Below are positions 46,409 through 57,664 of a stretch of DNA of 64,000 nt, in pieces; the stretch's first letter is position 1; the number at the start of each line of letters is the position of its first letter. Origin of the DNA: Streptomyces fradiae ATCC 10745 = DSM 40063 (GTDB taxonomy: Bacteria > Actinomycetota > Actinomycetes > Streptomycetales > Streptomycetaceae); NCBI RefSeq assembly GCF_008704425.1, contig NZ_CP023696.1, forward strand, positions 1,474,501 to 1,538,500. The letters are read 5' to 3'. The notes beneath the pieces are model-generated. The model was not told where the DNA came from and made no database searches. It saw only the letters and a list, made by a program, of their open reading frames with translations. The translations under genes were made by a program, and so were the position numbers.

Positions 46409-46554
46409 GCGAGAGGCCCCCTTCCGGGAGGGTGATGTTTTGATCAAGCCAGTCACCCTCGATGGTATCCGCAGCCGGTGACAACGGCCGCATCCGGTTG
46501 ACGATCCGGCGCGGAACCCCGGACTCAGGCCGTCCCGGGGCGTCTCCGGGCGCC

Positions 46555-47280
46555 TCAGGGGGCGAGCGCCGCGCCGGCCGGCAGGTTGCGCACGACGCAG
46601 AAGACCGCCCAGATCCCGCCGACCGCCCACAGCAGCGCCGGGCTCGGATTGAGCCGTACGGGGACGCCGCGCACCGCCCGGACCAGCCAGAAGACCATGA
46701 ACACCGCGAAGGCGGCGTATCCGGCGACGGCCATGGCGTTGGCGCCGAGGGCGGCGGCCAGGTCGCCGTGGACGAAGGCGTGGGCGCTGCGCAGGCCGCC
46801 GCAGCCGGGGCAGTACAGGCCCGTGTACCGCAGCAGGGGGCAGACGGGGTAGTGGCCCGGCTCGTTCGGGTCGACGGCGCCGACGTACGCGAAGGCCGCG
46901 GCGGCCCCGGCGAGGGCGCCCAGCGGCGCGAGCAGCCGCCTGCGCAGCGGGGGCGGGGCGTACGGCGCGGGCGCGGGGCCCGCGGAGTGCGGCGGGGCCG
47001 CGCACAGCGCGGGGCCCTCGTGGCCCGCCCGGGCCGCGGACGACGCGGGGTCCGCGGAAGACTCGGGGCCCGCAGAGGACTCGGGGCCCGCGGAAGACGC
47101 GGGGGCCGCAGAGGACTCGGGGTCCGCGGAAGACGCGGGGGCCGCGGAAGACTGGGGCCCCGAAAGGCCCGCGTGGGGCGCGAGGGGCGGAGGGTCCGCG
47201 TACGGCGCGGGGGGCGGAGGGCTCAGGGGCGGCGCGGGGGGCGGTGTCGTGGCGTCCACGCGCCGATTGTCCCCGCTCAT
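46555..47280 (-). CDS. DUF2752 membrane protein with a repetitive Ser/Ala/Pro N-terminus
   Basis: This 241-residue protein has a cytoplasmic or extracellular low-complexity N-terminal half (1-110) with six-residue repeats of the [12 protein letters not shown] type. The second half holds about three membrane helices and the DUF2752 signature [28 protein letters not shown], which includes a CPGCGG pair of Cys residues. The function is unknown. It lies between HGxxPAAW and trpC. The start is taken as ATG because it is the first in the frame; the true start could lie within the low-complexity part. Confidence 0.85.
   Translation of the reverse strand: MSGDNRRVDATTPPPAPPLSPPPPAPYADPPPLAPHAGLSGPQSSAAPASSADPESSAAPASSAGPESSAGPESSADPASSAARAGHEGPALCAAPPHSAGPAPAPYAPPPLRRRLLAPLGALAGAAAAFAYVGAVDPNEPGHYPVCPLLRYTGLYCPGCGGLRSAHAFVHGDLAAALGANAMAVAGYAAFAVFMVFWLVRAVRGVPVRLNPSPALLWAVGGIWAVFCVVRNLPAGAALAP
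47038..47150 (-). repeat. 18-bp imperfect coding repeats in the DUF2752 gene
   Basis: Blocks such as GCGGAAGACTCGGGGCCC and GCAGAGGACTCGGGGCCC (plus-strand view) repeat about six times in frame and encode SSAGPE-like hexapeptides. Confidence 0.75.
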
Positions 47281-47350
47281 ACGGGAAGGCGCAGCCCGGA
47301 GCGACCGGACCGCGCCTCGCGCCCGGCCGGGGGCCGGGGCCGTACGGGTG

Positions 47351-47602
47351 TCAGGAGGCGGCCTGCGCCCGGCCCGCGGCGGTACGCGCCTCGTGCTGCT
47401 CGCGCGACTCCTTCGGCTGGCCGAGACCGGCGGCCTTCATCGCGGCGCCGACGACGCCGCCGATCAGGACGACGGCGATTCCGGCCCAGAAGCCGAGCGG
47501 GTTGGCCGCCACCATGAAGACACCGGCGACGCAGAAGCCGATGAAGGAGATGGTGACACCGGTCCAGGCGGCCGGGGTGTGTCCGTGGGCGCTGCCCGCC
47601 AT
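47351..47602 (-). CDS. HGxxPAAW family small membrane protein
   Basis: The 83-residue protein carries the family name motif near its start (HGHTPAAWTGVTI, residues 6-18) and two membrane helices (about 15-33 and 37-58). A short charged tail follows, KAAGLGQPKESREQHEART. The function is unknown; the family is found in actinobacteria, commonly near trp genes. A stem-rich 132-bp gap separates it from the next upstream gene. GAGGAGCAACTC lies just before the ATG. Confidence 0.88.
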   Translation of the reverse strand: MAGSAHGHTPAAWTGVTISFIGFCVAGVFMVAANPLGFWAGIAVVLIGGVVGAAMKAAGLGQPKESREQHEARTAAGRAQAAS

Positions 47603-47734
47603 GAGTTGCTCCTCGTTGAATGTCGCAGTGTCGCGCTGTGAGGCCCCGCCGAGTGCGGACGCTCGGGACCATTGTTCCGCACCCGCACGTGCCGGGTGAT
47701 CCGGGGGTGCGCCGCGCGGGTCGGAACGCGCCGG

Positions 47735-48424
47735 TCAGGGCCGGGGCGCCGCCGTGCCCGGCCCGTCCGTGGGGTCCTCGCCCCGGTCCAGGGCCTTCCA
47801 CAGGTCCTCGGGCCGCTCGGGGTCCTCGGGGCGGCGGGCGCTGCGCGCGCGGGGGCCCCCGTCCCGCTCGTAGCGGCCCGACATGGCGGGCCAGGCGGGT
47901 CCGAAGCGCAGCGCGATCAGCCCGGCGGCGAGGATCAGCAGGGCGGCGCCGGCCGTCACGTAGGGCCACGCCGTCTGGGTGAGGCCGACGGCCCGCGCGG
48001 CGGTGTCGCCGGTGGTGAGGGCGGCCCGCTCGTCGAGGGCGGCGCCGTCCCCGGCGCCGACGAGGGCCGCCGCGGCGGCTCCGGCGCCGCTCAGCGCCAG
48101 CAGGACGGCGACGACGCGGCGGCCGGCGCCGCGGGTGGCGAGGACGGCGACGAGGGCGGCCAGCCCGACCACGGCCAGGGCGGTGGGGGCGCCGGTGACG
48201 TCACCGCCCGAGGCGCTGAGGGTGACGGTGCCGCCGACGCCGGTCACGCGCCCCTCCGTCCAGGTGCGGCCGGAGGCGAGCAGGACGACGGCGGCGCCGA
48301 GCGCGCCGAGGAGCAGGGCCGCGGCGAGGCTGCGGCGGCCGCTGCGGGCGGTCGCCGCCTCGCCCTGGCCGGCGGCGCGGGGCTGGGGTACGGATGCGGC
48401 ACTCACGCACCCACTATCCCCCAT
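47735..48424 (-). CDS. TIGR02234-type tryptophan-associated membrane protein
   Basis: This 229-residue protein has four predicted membrane helices (about 33-52, 77-97, 103-125 and 150-170). The first extracellular loop RTWTEGRVTGVGGTVTLSASGGDVTGAP is typical of the actinobacterial family named for its position next to trpE. The Arg/Asp/Pro-rich C-terminus is cytoplasmic. The start at MGDSGC lies 5 bp after the trpE stop; a GTG six codons later is also possible. The function is unknown; a link to Trp metabolism is inferred from position only. Confidence 0.85.
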   Translation of the reverse strand: MGDSGCVSAASVPQPRAAGQGEAATARSGRRSLAAALLLGALGAAVVLLASGRTWTEGRVTGVGGTVTLSASGGDVTGAPTALAVVGLAALVAVLATRGAGRRVVAVLLALSGAGAAAAALVGAGDGAALDERAALTTGDTAARAVGLTQTAWPYVTAGAALLILAAGLIALRFGPAWPAMSGRYERDGGPRARSARRPEDPERPEDLWKALDRGEDPTDGPGTAAPRP

Positions 48425-48429
48425 GCGCC

Positions 48430-49944
48430 TCAGACGCGGTTCATCCGGTTGGCGGTGTGGACGGCGCGGAGCACGGCGGCCGCCTTGTTGCGGCACTCGG
48501 TGTCCTCGGCGACCGGGTCGGAGTCGGCGACGACCCCGGCGCCCGCCTGCACGTACGCCGTGCCGTCGCGCAGCAGGGCCGTGCGGATGGCGATGGCCGT
48601 GTCCGAGCCGCCCGCGAAGTCCAGGTAGCCGACGGCGCCGCCGTACAGGCCGCGGCGGCTGGGCTCCAGCTCCTCGATGATCTGCATGGCGCGCGGCTTG
48701 GGCGCCCCGGAGAGCGTCCCGGCGGGGAAGCAGGCGGTCAGCACGTCGAAGGCGGTGCGTCCTGCCGCGACGCGGCCGGTCACCGTGGAGACGATGTGCA
48801 TGACGTGCGAGTACCGCTCGATGGACATGAAGTCGACCACCTCGACGGAGCCCGGTTCGCACACCCGGCCGAGGTCGTTGCGGCCGAGGTCGACGAGCAT
48901 CAGGTGCTCGGCGCGCTCCTTGGGGTCGGCGATCAGCTCGTCGGCGAGGGCCTGGTCCTCCTGCGGGGTGGCGCCGCGCGGCCGGGTGCCGGCGATGGGG
49001 TGGACCATGGCGTGCCCGCCCTCGACCTTGACCAGCGCCTCCGGGCTGGAGCCGACGACGTCGAACCCGTCGAGGCGCAGCAGGTACATGTACGGGGACG
49101 GGTTGGTGGCGCGCAGGACCCGGTAGACGTCGAGGGCGCTCGCCTCGCAGGGCGTCTCGAACCGCTGGGAGGGCACGACCTGGAAGGCCTCGCCCGCGCG
49201 GATGCGCTCCTTGATGTCCTCGACGGCCTCCTGGTAGGCCGCGCCGCCCCAGCGGGCGGTGTACGGGGGCAGCTCGGAGGGGGGCAGCACGGCGGGGCCG
49301 GACTCGGCGGGCCGGGTGAGGTCGGCCTGCATGGCGTCGAGCCGGGCGACGGCGTCCGCGTACGCCTCGTCCACGCCGGTGTCGAGGTCGTTGTGGTTGA
49401 TCGCGTTGGCGATCAGCAGGACCGTGCCGTCCCAGTGGTCGAGGACGGCCAGGTCGGAGGTGAGGAGCATGGTCAGCTCGGGCAGGCCCAGCTCGTCGGC
49501 GCCGTGGTCGCCGATGCGCTCCAGGCGCCGCACGATGTCGTAGCCGAGGTAGCCGACCATGCCGCCGGTGAAGGGCGGCATCCCGGAGCCCGGCTCGCCG
49601 GCGCCTGCCGGGCCGTCGGGCATGGGGGGCGTCTGGAGGGTGTCCACGGTGGCGCGCAGGGCCTGGAGCGGGTCGCCGTCGACGGGGACGCCGACGGGCG
49701 GGGTGCCCAGCCAGTGCGCCTGCCCGTCCCGTACGGTCAGGGTGGCGGCGCTGCGGACGCCCACGAAGGAGTAGCGGGACCAGGAGCGGCCGTTCTCGGC
49801 GGACTCCAGGAGGAAGGTCCCCGGCCGCTCGCCGGCCAGCTTGCGGTAGAGGCCGACCGGGGTGTCGCCGTCCGCGAGGAGGCGGCGGCTGACGGGGATC
49901 ACTCGGCGGTCGGCCGCCAGCTTGCGGAAGGTCTCGAGGTCCAT
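48430..49944 (-). CDS. trpE: Anthranilate synthase component I
   Basis: This 504-residue chorismate-utilising enzyme has the inhibitor-binding N-terminal domain ([24 protein letters not shown]; the LLES segment is part of the Trp-feedback site in other TrpE proteins). The catalytic half includes [61 protein letters not shown] and [22 protein letters not shown]. It makes anthranilate with a separate TrpG glutaminase, which is not in the window. It follows hisI by 11 bp. A TAGGGT box that overlaps the hisI stop, 8 bp before the ATG, could also serve as an internal promoter. Confidence 0.96.
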   Translation of the reverse strand: MDLETFRKLAADRRVIPVSRRLLADGDTPVGLYRKLAGERPGTFLLESAENGRSWSRYSFVGVRSAATLTVRDGQAHWLGTPPVGVPVDGDPLQALRATVDTLQTPPMPDGPAGAGEPGSGMPPFTGGMVGYLGYDIVRRLERIGDHGADELGLPELTMLLTSDLAVLDHWDGTVLLIANAINHNDLDTGVDEAYADAVARLDAMQADLTRPAESGPAVLPPSELPPYTARWGGAAYQEAVEDIKERIRAGEAFQVVPSQRFETPCEASALDVYRVLRATNPSPYMYLLRLDGFDVVGSSPEALVKVEGGHAMVHPIAGTRPRGATPQEDQALADELIADPKERAEHLMLVDLGRNDLGRVCEPGSVEVVDFMSIERYSHVMHIVSTVTGRVAAGRTAFDVLTACFPAGTLSGAPKPRAMQIIEELEPSRRGLYGGAVGYLDFAGGSDTAIAIRTALLRDGTAYVQAGAGVVADSDPVAEDTECRNKAAAVLRAVHTANRMNRV

Positions 49945-49955
49945 GGCGCCCGACC

Positions 49956-50306
49956 CTACTGCCCGAGCGGCAGCACGTCGGCGTCGAAGCAGGTCCTGGC
50001 CCCGGTGTGGCAGGCGGCGCCCACCTGGTCGACCTTGACGAGGAGGGTGTCCGCGTCGCAGTCGAGGGCGACCGACCTGACGTGCTGGACGTGCCCGGAG
50101 GTGTCGCCCTTGACCCAGTACTCGCGGCGGCTGCGCGACCAGTAGGTGCAGCGGCCGGTGGTGAGGGTGCGGTGCAGGGCCTCGTCGTCCATCCAGCCGA
50201 GCATCAGCACCTCGCCGGTGTCGTACTGCTGGGCGATGGCCGGGATCAGTCCGTCGGGGCTGCGCTTGAGGCGGGCGGCGATGGCCGGGTCGAGATCGCT
50301 GGTCAT
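49956..50306 (-). CDS. hisI: Phosphoribosyl-AMP cyclohydrolase
   Basis: This 116-residue enzyme hydrolyses the purine ring of phosphoribosyl-AMP in histidine synthesis. The whole cyclohydrolase signature is visible: [39 protein letters not shown], and the metal-binding [28 protein letters not shown] with its Asp triad and Cys residues. HisE is not fused, which is normal for actinobacteria. It is separated from the other his genes by two plus-strand genes and lies directly before trpE. Confidence 0.95.
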   Translation of the reverse strand: MTSDLDPAIAARLKRSPDGLIPAIAQQYDTGEVLMLGWMDDEALHRTLTTGRCTYWSRSRREYWVKGDTSGHVQHVRSVALDCDADTLLVKVDQVGAACHTGARTCFDADVLPLGQ

Positions 50307-50376
50307 GACGCCATTGTGCCGCGCGCCGGGGGGCGCCTCGGGCCGTGTCCACTGGGCGGACCGGAGCCGGTCCCCG

Positions 50377-50382
50377 TACGCT
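50377..50382 (+). promoter_or_regulatory. Probable -10 box of a leaderless promoter
   Basis: TACGCT lies exactly 7 bases before the ATG of the next gene, which has no Shine-Dalgarno sequence. This TAnnnT spacing is the arrangement typical of leaderless transcripts in actinobacteria. Confidence 0.5.
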
Positions 50383-50389
50383 GGCGGAC

Positions 50390-51022
50390 ATGTCCACCCA
50401 TGCCAAGCGTGAACGACTGCTCCTGGCCGATCTGTTGGAGGCGGCGGGTCCCGACGCGCCGACGCTCTGCGACGGCTGGACCACCCGCGACCTCGCCGCC
50501 CACGTGGTGGTGCGGGAGCGCCGGCCGGACGCGGCGGCGGGCGTGCTCCTGGGGCCGCTGCGGGACCGGCTGGAGCGGGTGCAGGCGGAGTTCGCCGCGA
50601 AGCCGTACGAGGAGCTGGTCCAGCTCGTCCGCTCCGGGCCGCCGCGGATGTCGCCCTTCTCCATCAAGCAGGTCGACGAGGGCGCCAACACCGTCGAGTT
50701 CTACGTGCACGCCGAGGACGTGCGGCGGGCGCAGCCGGACTGGACGCCCCGCGAGATCGACCCGGTGTTCGCGAACGCCCTGTGGGCGCGGCTGGAGAAG
50801 ACGGCCCGCCTGGTGGGCCGCCGCTCCCCCGGCGGCCTGGTGGTGCGCCGTCCGAACGGGCAGACCGCCGTCGCGCACCGTGGCACGCCCGTGGTGACGG
50901 TGACGGGCGAGCCCGGCGAGCTGACGCTGTTCCTGTACGGGCGGCAGGCGGCCGCCCGGGTGGAGCTGGACGGCGACGAGGGGGCCGTCGCGGCCGTCCT
51001 GAAGGCGCGGCTGGGAGTGTGA
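50390..51022 (+). CDS. TIGR03085-type metal-binding (DinB-like) protein
   Basis: This 210-residue protein of the mycothiol-dependent/DinB-like fold has the actinobacterial TIGR03085 pattern: [43 protein letters not shown] at the start, and [19 protein letters not shown] for the later His/Glu ligand helix. A C-terminal SCP2-like strand region ([18 protein letters not shown]) follows. Such proteins are predicted metal-dependent enzymes of unknown substrate. It is leaderless by the TACGCT box described. It overlaps nothing and is followed after 4 bp by a VOC gene. Confidence 0.85.
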   Translation: MSTHAKRERLLLADLLEAAGPDAPTLCDGWTTRDLAAHVVVRERRPDAAAGVLLGPLRDRLERVQAEFAAKPYEELVQLVRSGPPRMSPFSIKQVDEGANTVEFYVHAEDVRRAQPDWTPREIDPVFANALWARLEKTARLVGRRSPGGLVVRRPNGQTAVAHRGTPVVTVTGEPGELTLFLYGRQAAARVELDGDEGAVAAVLKARLGV

Positions 51023-51026
51023 GGCC

Positions 51027-51413
51027 GTGATCAGGATCGCGATGACCAGCGTGTACGTGGACGACGAGGAGAGGGCGCACGCCTTCTACACGGACGTCCT
51101 GGGCTTCGAGACCCGCACCCGCATCGACCTGGGCGGGGCGCTGTTCATCACGGTCGGCGCGCCGGGGCAGGACGTGGAGCTGCTGCTGGAGCCGGGCGAC
51201 AGCCCGATCGCGCGGCAGTACACCAGGGGCCTGCGGGAGGCGGGACTGCCGTGCATCGTCTTCGGCGTCGACGACCTGCGGGCCGAGTACGAGCGGCTGC
51301 GGGGGCTGGGCGTGGTGTTCCCGCAGGAGCCCACCGAGCAGGGGCCGATCCTCACGGCGGTGCTGGACGACACCGTCGGCAACCTGGTCCAGCTCGCCCA
51401 GCCGCTGGGCTGA
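51027..51413 (+). CDS. VOC family protein
   Basis: This 128-residue glyoxalase-fold protein opens IAMTSVYVDDEERAHAFYTDVLGFETRTRIDLGG and closes ILTAVLDDTVGNLVQLAQPL. His/Glu metal positions are only partly recognisable, so catalysis is uncertain. It starts with GTG 4 bp after the preceding stop and is probably translated with it. Confidence 0.87.
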   Translation: MIRIAMTSVYVDDEERAHAFYTDVLGFETRTRIDLGGALFITVGAPGQDVELLLEPGDSPIARQYTRGLREAGLPCIVFGVDDLRAEYERLRGLGVVFPQEPTEQGPILTAVLDDTVGNLVQLAQPLG

Positions 51414-51721
51414 CGCCGCCCGGCCCCGGTCGCCCGGCCCCTGCCGCCCGGCCCGGTGTGCGGGTACGGGCGGCCGGGGCCGGCGCGGGTCGGCCGGTAC
51501 GGCGCGGTGGCCCGGCCGGCGGGCGCCGAGGCCCGGGCGGGGCCGGCGAGGCCGACCCGGGCGGGCCGGGCGGCCGGCGGACCGGCCCTGTTTCACCCGG
51601 CCGTGGCCGGGCGGCTCCGCGGACGAGGCGGCCTCGGCTCCCGGGGCGGGCGGCACCGGCCAGGAGCCGCAGGGGGCCGGGCGGCCCCAGCGGGCCGAGT
51701 GGTCCCAGCGACCGGGTGGTC
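51414..51721. other. Convergent gap between the VOC gene and hisF
   Basis: This 308-bp G/C-rich region has repeated CCGGCGG/GGCCGG words and no gene. I see no single dominant terminator stem. Near 51695-51735 the phrase GCGGACCGGGTGG and close variants occur twice. Confidence 0.5.
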
Positions 51722-52492
51722 TCAGCGGACCGGGTGGCCCGCCGCGCGGAGGGTGGCCTTGACCTCGCCGATCCGCAGGTCGCCGAAGTGGAAGACGGAC
51801 GCGGCCAGCACGGCGTCCGCACCGGCGTCGACGGCCGGCGGGAAGTGGTCCAGCTTCCCCGCGCCGCCCGACGCGATCACGGGCACGGAGACCTGCGCGC
51901 GGACCGCCCTGATCATCTCCGTGTCGTAGCCGTCCTTGGTGCCGTCGGCGTCCATCGAGTTCAGCAGGATCTCTCCCGCGCCCAGCTCGGCGGCGCGGTG
52001 CGCCCACTCCACGGCGTCGATGCCGGTGCCCCGGCGCCCGCCGTGCGTGGTGACCTCGAAGCCGGACGGCGTGCCGGTGCCCTCCGGGCAGCGCCGGGCG
52101 TCCACGGACAGGACGAGCACCTGGCTGCCGAACCGCTCGGAGATCTCCCGGATCAGCTCGGGCCGGGCGATGGCGGCCGTGTTGACGCCGACCTTGTCCG
52201 CACCCGCGCGCAGCAGCCGGTCCACGTCGTCGGCGCTGCGGACGCCGCCGCCGACGGTGAGCGGGATGAACACCTGCTCGGCGGTGCGCCGCACCACGTC
52301 GTAGGTGGTCTCCCGGTTGCCGGACGAGGCGGTGATGTCGAGGAACGTCAGCTCGTCGGCGCCCTCGGCGTCGTACAGCCTGGCCATCTCGACGGGGTCG
52401 CCCGCGTCGCGGAGGTTCTGGAAGTTGACGCCCTTGACGACGCGGCCGTTGTCCACGTCCAGGCAGGGGATGACTCGGACCGCGAGGCTCAT
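51722..52492 (-). CDS. hisF: Imidazole glycerol phosphate synthase cyclase subunit HisF
   Basis: The 256-residue TIM barrel accepts ammonia from HisH and converts PRFAR to imidazole glycerol phosphate and AICAR. The catalytic Asp residues are in [19 protein letters not shown] (D12) and [17 protein letters not shown]. The phosphate sites [13 protein letters not shown] and [14 protein letters not shown] are intact. Its ATG overlaps the ridA stop by 4 bases, so the two are translationally linked. It is the last gene of the his operon. Confidence 0.97.
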   Translation of the reverse strand: MSLAVRVIPCLDVDNGRVVKGVNFQNLRDAGDPVEMARLYDAEGADELTFLDITASSGNRETTYDVVRRTAEQVFIPLTVGGGVRSADDVDRLLRAGADKVGVNTAAIARPELIREISERFGSQVLVLSVDARRCPEGTGTPSGFEVTTHGGRRGTGIDAVEWAHRAAELGAGEILLNSMDADGTKDGYDTEMIRAVRAQVSVPVIASGGAGKLDHFPPAVDAGADAVLAASVFHFGDLRIGEVKATLRAAGHPVR

Positions 52493-52896
52493 GACGCGGC
52501 ACCTCCGTTCGTGCGGTACGCCTCGACCTCGACCTCGACGACCAGCCGGGAGTCGACGAAGCCGGAGACGACGAGCATCGACGCGGCGGGGCGGACGGCG
52601 TCGAACAGGTCCTTGTGGGCGCGTCCGACCTCCTCCACGTCGCGGGCGTGGGTGATGTACATGCGGGTGCGGACGACGTCCGCCGGGCCGAGGCCGAGCT
52701 GCCGCAGTGCGTCGAACGCCACGTTGAAGGCGTTGACGGCCTGCTCGTACGGGCCCGCGTCCACGACGGCGCCGTCCACGACGGACGTGCAGCCGGAGAC
52801 GAGGACCAGCCCGTTCGGCAGCTCCACGGCGCGGGAGTAGCCGAACTGCTCCTCCCACGGCGCCCCGGTGACGACCCTGCGGGGCGTCCCGGTCAT
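52489..52896 (-). CDS. RidA-family protein within the his operon
   Basis: This 135-residue YjgF/YER057c/UK114 protein shows [57 protein letters not shown] and [30 protein letters not shown]. The usual RidA Arg (in VRTRMYI) and C-terminal Glu are present, which favours enamine/imine deaminase activity. The family removes reactive 2-aminoacrylate-like intermediates. It overlaps hisA upstream and hisF downstream by 4 bases each (ATGA), so its expression is locked to the histidine pathway. Confidence 0.9.
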   Translation of the reverse strand: MTGTPRRVVTGAPWEEQFGYSRAVELPNGLVLVSGCTSVVDGAVVDAGPYEQAVNAFNVAFDALRQLGLGPADVVRTRMYITHARDVEEVGRAHKDLFDAVRPAASMLVVSGFVDSRLVVEVEVEAYRTNGGAAS

Positions 52897-53618
52897 CCGG
52901 ACACCACCGCGAGCGCCTCCTCCAGGGTGAACGCCTTCGCGTACAGGGCCTTGCCGACGATGGCGCCCTCGACGCCGAGCGGGACCAGCCCCGCGATGGC
53001 GCGCAGGTCGTCCAGCGAGGACACCCCGCCGGAGGCGACGACGGGCCGGTCGGTGGCGGCGCACACGTCGCGCAGCAGGTCCAGGTTGGGGCCCTGGAGC
53101 GTGCCGTCCTTGGCGATGTCGGTGACCACGTAGCGGGCGCAGCCCTCCCGGTTCAGCCGCTCCAGCGTCTCGTACAGGTCGCCGCCGTCGCGGGTCCAGC
53201 CGCGCCCGCGCAGGGTGGTGCCGCGCACGTCGAGGCCGACGGCGATCTTGTCGCCGTGCTCGGCGATGACCTTGGCGACCCACTCGGGGGTCTCCAGGGC
53301 GGCCGTGCCGAGGTTGACGCGGGTGCAGCCGGTGGCGAGGGCGGCGGCGAGCGAGGCGTCGTCGCGGATGCCGCCGGACAGCTCGACCTTGATGTCCATG
53401 GCCCCGGTGACCTCGGCGACCAGGGCGCGGTTGTCGCCGGTGCCGAAGGCGGCGTCGAGGTCCACCAGGTGGAGCCACTCGGCGCCCGCGCGCTGCCAGG
53501 CCAGCGCCGCCTCCAGCGGGGAGCCGTAGGACGTCTCCGTGCCGGACTCGCCGTGGACGAGCCGGACGGCCTGGCCGTTCCTGACGTCGACGGCGGGGAG
53601 GAGTTCGAGCGTGGTCAT
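52893..53618 (-). CDS. priA: Bifunctional ProFAR/PRA isomerase PriA (HisA/TrpF)
   Basis: The 241-residue barrel is closest to actinobacterial Pri[99 protein letters not shown]. The catalytic Asp pair (D11 in [11 protein letters not shown]) is present. PriA isomerises both ProFAR for histidine and phosphoribosyl anthranilate for tryptophan. In Streptomyces it replaces TrpF, and no trpF is present near the trp genes here, which agrees. It overlaps ridA by 4 bases and follows hisH by 39 bp. Confidence 0.94.
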   Translation of the reverse strand: MTTLELLPAVDVRNGQAVRLVHGESGTETSYGSPLEAALAWQRAGAEWLHLVDLDAAFGTGDNRALVAEVTGAMDIKVELSGGIRDDASLAAALATGCTRVNLGTAALETPEWVAKVIAEHGDKIAVGLDVRGTTLRGRGWTRDGGDLYETLERLNREGCARYVVTDIAKDGTLQGPNLDLLRDVCAATDRPVVASGGVSSLDDLRAIAGLVPLGVEGAIVGKALYAKAFTLEEALAVVSG

Positions 53619-53657
53619 CTCAGCGGTCCTGGCCTCTCAGCGGAATGGGGCGGTGGT

Positions 53658-54308
53658 TCAGAAGGTCTTGAGCCAGTTGGTCAGCAGCTGGGCGCCGGCG
53701 TCCCCGGACTTCTCCGGGTGGAACTGGGTCGCCCACAGGGCGCCGTTCTCGACGGCGGCGACGAACCGCTCGCCGTGCGTGGACCAGGTGACCGCCGGGG
53801 CGCGCAGGGCGGGGTTGGCGGTCTCCAGGGACCAGTCGGTCACGGCGTAGGAGTGGACGAAGTAGAACCGCTCGCCGGGGTCGACGCCGGCGAACAGCTC
53901 GGAGCCCTCGGGCGGCTCGACCGTGTTCCACCCCATGTGGGGGATGACGGGCGCCTTGAGCGGGCCGACCGTGCCGGGCCACTCGTCCAGGCCCTCGGTC
54001 TCGACGCCGTGCTCGACGCCGCGGGCGAACAGGATCTGCATGCCGACGCAGATGCCCATCACGGGCCGGCCGCCGGAGAGCCGGCGGCCGACGATCCAGT
54101 CGCCGCGGGCCTCCTTCAGCCCGGCCATGCAGGCGGAGAAGGCGCCGACGCCGGGCACGAGGAGGCCGTCGGCGTTCATGGCGGTGTCGTAGTCGCGGGT
54201 GATCTCGACGTCGGCGCCCACGCGCGCGAGGGCGCGTTCGGCCGAGCGGACGTTGCCGAAGCCGTAGTCGAGGACGACGACTTTCTTCGCGGTCTTCATG
54301 CGGGTCAT
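53658..54308 (-). CDS. hisH: Imidazole glycerol phosphate synthase glutaminase subunit HisH
   Basis: The 216-residue class I glutamine amidotransferase has the nucleophile Cys in [20 protein letters not shown]. The oxyanion-side sequence [12 protein letters not shown] is intact, and the His-Glu pair is in [22 protein letters not shown]. It produces ammonia for HisF. Two starts are possible (54308, MTRMKT; 54299, MKTAKK); the first overlaps the stop of the 55-residue membrane protein by 4 bases and fits the coupled layout of the operon. Confidence 0.95.
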   Translation of the reverse strand: MTRMKTAKKVVVLDYGFGNVRSAERALARVGADVEITRDYDTAMNADGLLVPGVGAFSACMAGLKEARGDWIVGRRLSGGRPVMGICVGMQILFARGVEHGVETEGLDEWPGTVGPLKAPVIPHMGWNTVEPPEGSELFAGVDPGERFYFVHSYAVTDWSLETANPALRAPAVTWSTHGERFVAAVENGALWATQFHPEKSGDAGAQLLTNWLKTF

Positions 54309-54468
54309 TCCCAGATTCCCTGGATCCTCAGGACGCCGGCGAGGAGACACATGCCGGAGGCGACGGCGAGCAGGACGATGACGCCCTTGGGCATCTTCTG
54401 CCGGGTGAAGGAGTACACGCCGCCGGCCAGGAAGAGGCCGACGACGATCAGGATGGTCGACAGCCCGG

Positions 54469-54472
<4 letters not shown>
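54305..54472 (-). CDS. 55-residue membrane protein within the his operon
   Basis: The product is tiny but has two clear hydrophobic helices, [19 protein letters not shown] (residues about 4-22) and [19 protein letters not shown] (about 30-48), joined by the basic loop [10 protein letters not shown] overlaps the hisB stop (GTGA) and its stop overlaps the hisH start (ATGA), so it is translated as part of the chain. I do not recognise a family with a known function. Position suggests a role in the operon or simple piggy-back of a membrane protein. Confidence 0.82.
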
Positions 54473-57562
<3,090 letters not shown>

Positions 57563-57664
57563 ACGCCACATCACCCCTTGGCCGTCACACCTGACCGTCA
57601 GCGTTCAGGCCGTCACTCAGCGGGAAGAACAGCAGTACGACCAGCGGAAGCGAGGGGGGCGGCA

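Noticed and set aside
46409..46554. Trp attenuator with leader peptide before trpC
   Set aside because: There is no short open frame with consecutive TGG codons and no clear alternative stems; the same holds for the 11-bp gap before trpE.
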